Source: Pyrenula massariospora (taxonomy: Eukaryota; Ascomycota; Eurotiomycetes; Pyrenulales; Pyrenulaceae). Taken from it: 64,000 nt of DNA. This document shows positions 62,827-64,000 of this stretch, one piece after another. The notes under the pieces were generated by a model. That model had not been told where the DNA came from. It ran no database searches and saw nothing but the letters and a program-made list of their open reading frames with translations. The translations under genes and the position numbers were made by a program. Numbering within the stretch: position 1 is the stretch's first letter; each line of letters opens with the position of its first letter. The stretch lies in assembly GCA_021030905.1 (NCBI GenBank), contig JAGFMI010000007.1, positions 434,001 through 498,000 of the forward strand, given 5' to 3'.

Positions 62827-64000
62827 GTTGAATAGCTACAAAGCAGAGCGGACAATGTTGATGGTGCAAATAGACGCGATGCTTCTCCCATGACGTCTTT
62901 TGCCAGCTGAACATTACCTAATCCGTCAAGTCTCGTCTGATATCAAAAATGCCATTGCCGGTGTTACGAGCATCTATTAACAGTTCTGCAACGCCCTTTG
63001 ACAATGTCATTGCCACTTGCCAAGAAAGCCATAAACTTGTCAACTCCATCCTGGCCAAGGTGGAGCTTCATGAATCATGTGTAGGTAGAACTCGAAAGAG
63101 TTATCCGGTCATCGTGCACACCATCACCGATCACCGTGCTTACTTTCACCGACCATTGTGCTTACCTTCACCGACCATTGCTGGTATCATACCGAAGCTG
63201 ATCGGCAAATGTCTGCTACATGACAAATCCTCCATTCTGCGTGTGGAAGAGGCGGTAGTTGTTCTGAACGCCGGTCTGCAAGGGACGGTGAAACCTTGAA
63301 AATTTAGTCGTGAGGCTGGCTGGGATCTCCCTGATCGGAAGGATGCGGTGCTAATTTTAACTCGGCACGTGATTCAAGACAGGATCCACAATTCGGCTTG
63401 CTTGAGTCGAACCCTTTGGCACCCGAAATGTGAACAAGAACTAGAAATCATTGAGGAGAAGACTAGGATCCTCTGTAGCATAAAACATTAAGGATCAGGG
63501 GTATAGAGATGAATTCAACACTATCTTTAGCTAAGTTGAGATCATGCCTCCCCGCTGTCAACATTGGGCATGGTCATTGGGGCCCGAAATTGCTCATAGT
63601 TTGCACTATCTCCTCTCTTCGCGCCAGCCCTAACTCCGAAACCATAGTGTTCACCAGGGGTAGCATAGAGCTGTGAATTACCGCACTATGTCCTACTTTA
63701 CGGATACCGCGCTATGCAATGACCTGAAGGTCGGTTGACTGACCACATTGGGACGCCGACGAACACGGATACCTGGTACAACGAGAGAGAACAGATTGTG
63801 CTTTGCCGAAACTAAAGTGTTTATACTATCCTTTATGGAGCTCATGGGCCGGACCGCTCCGGACTTTGGCTGACGCGTGACGGGAAAATTTTTCTTCATC
63901 AACAGATCGAGATCACTCGGTGACACGACGTCGACATCTAGAGGCTAAGTCTGAGCGCAGAATAGCGAAACTCTACTGCTGAAGATTTGACTTTCCGCGT
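62827..64000. other. Intergenic region, NO synthase promoter and window end
   Basis: About 1.17 kb. A small open frame at 62949-63299 runs through a 22-bp tandem repeat and is not supported as a gene. Nothing else seen up to the window end. Confidence 0.45.
63124..63181. repeat. 22-bp tandem repeat, about 2.6 copies
   Basis: Units 63124-63145, 63146-63167 and a partial 63168-63181, each beginning TCACCGA. Lies about 300 bp upstream of the NO synthase start codon. Confidence 0.8.

Noticed and set aside
62949-63299. 116-codon open frame upstream of the NO synthase
   Set aside because: Runs through a 22-bp tandem repeat, has no conserved motif, and lies where the promoter is expected.

Overview
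The window is nuclear DNA of a filamentous ascomycete (Pezizomycotina). Genes are interrupted by short introns (about 41-142 bp, nearly all GT-AG). It carries a fungal non-reducing polyketide synthase (NR-PKS), a Zn2Cys6 regulator, a HET-domain protein, a Paf1-complex CTR9 and a Pos5-like NAD kinase. Species cannot be fixed by eye. Exon joins below were worked out by hand from splice sites, reading phase and family conservation.

Region 1 (1-15 kb) is the right part of a secondary-metabolite gene cluster. It holds the 3' part of an NR-PKS (AT-PT-ACP-CMeT-reductase; its SAT and KS lie left of the window), a convergent Zn2Cys6 regulator, an AzaH/TropB/salicylate-hydroxylase-type FAD monooxygenase and a RadH/Rdc2-type phenol halogenase. 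Together they predict a C-methylated aromatic aldehyde that is hydroxylated, possibly dearomatised, and halogenated.

Region 2 (15-27 kb) has a HET-domain protein, a small GC-rich intronless alpha/beta hydrolase of bacterial appearance, an animal-type (IIC) P-type ATPase and a BTB protein with a decapeptide-repeat tail.

Region 3 (28-36 kb) is housekeeping: CTR9, a lysophospholipid acyltransferase, and a mitochondrial-type NAD(H) kinase divergent from it.

Region 4 (36-55.6 kb) is mostly uncharacterised: two paralogous proteins of an unnamed family flanking a third unknown gene, a fungal-specific transcription-factor-like protein without zinc cluster, a small HTH protein, a large multi-pass membrane protein, an ORF with internal repeats, a Cys-rich fragment and a small membrane protein.

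Region 5 (56.6-63 kb) holds an MFS drug:H+ antiporter-type transporter and a full-length fungal nitric oxide synthase: heme oxygenase half plus FMN/FAD/NADPH reductase half, with the zinc CxxxxC, heme cysteine and substrate glutamate preserved. This is the most notable gene here.
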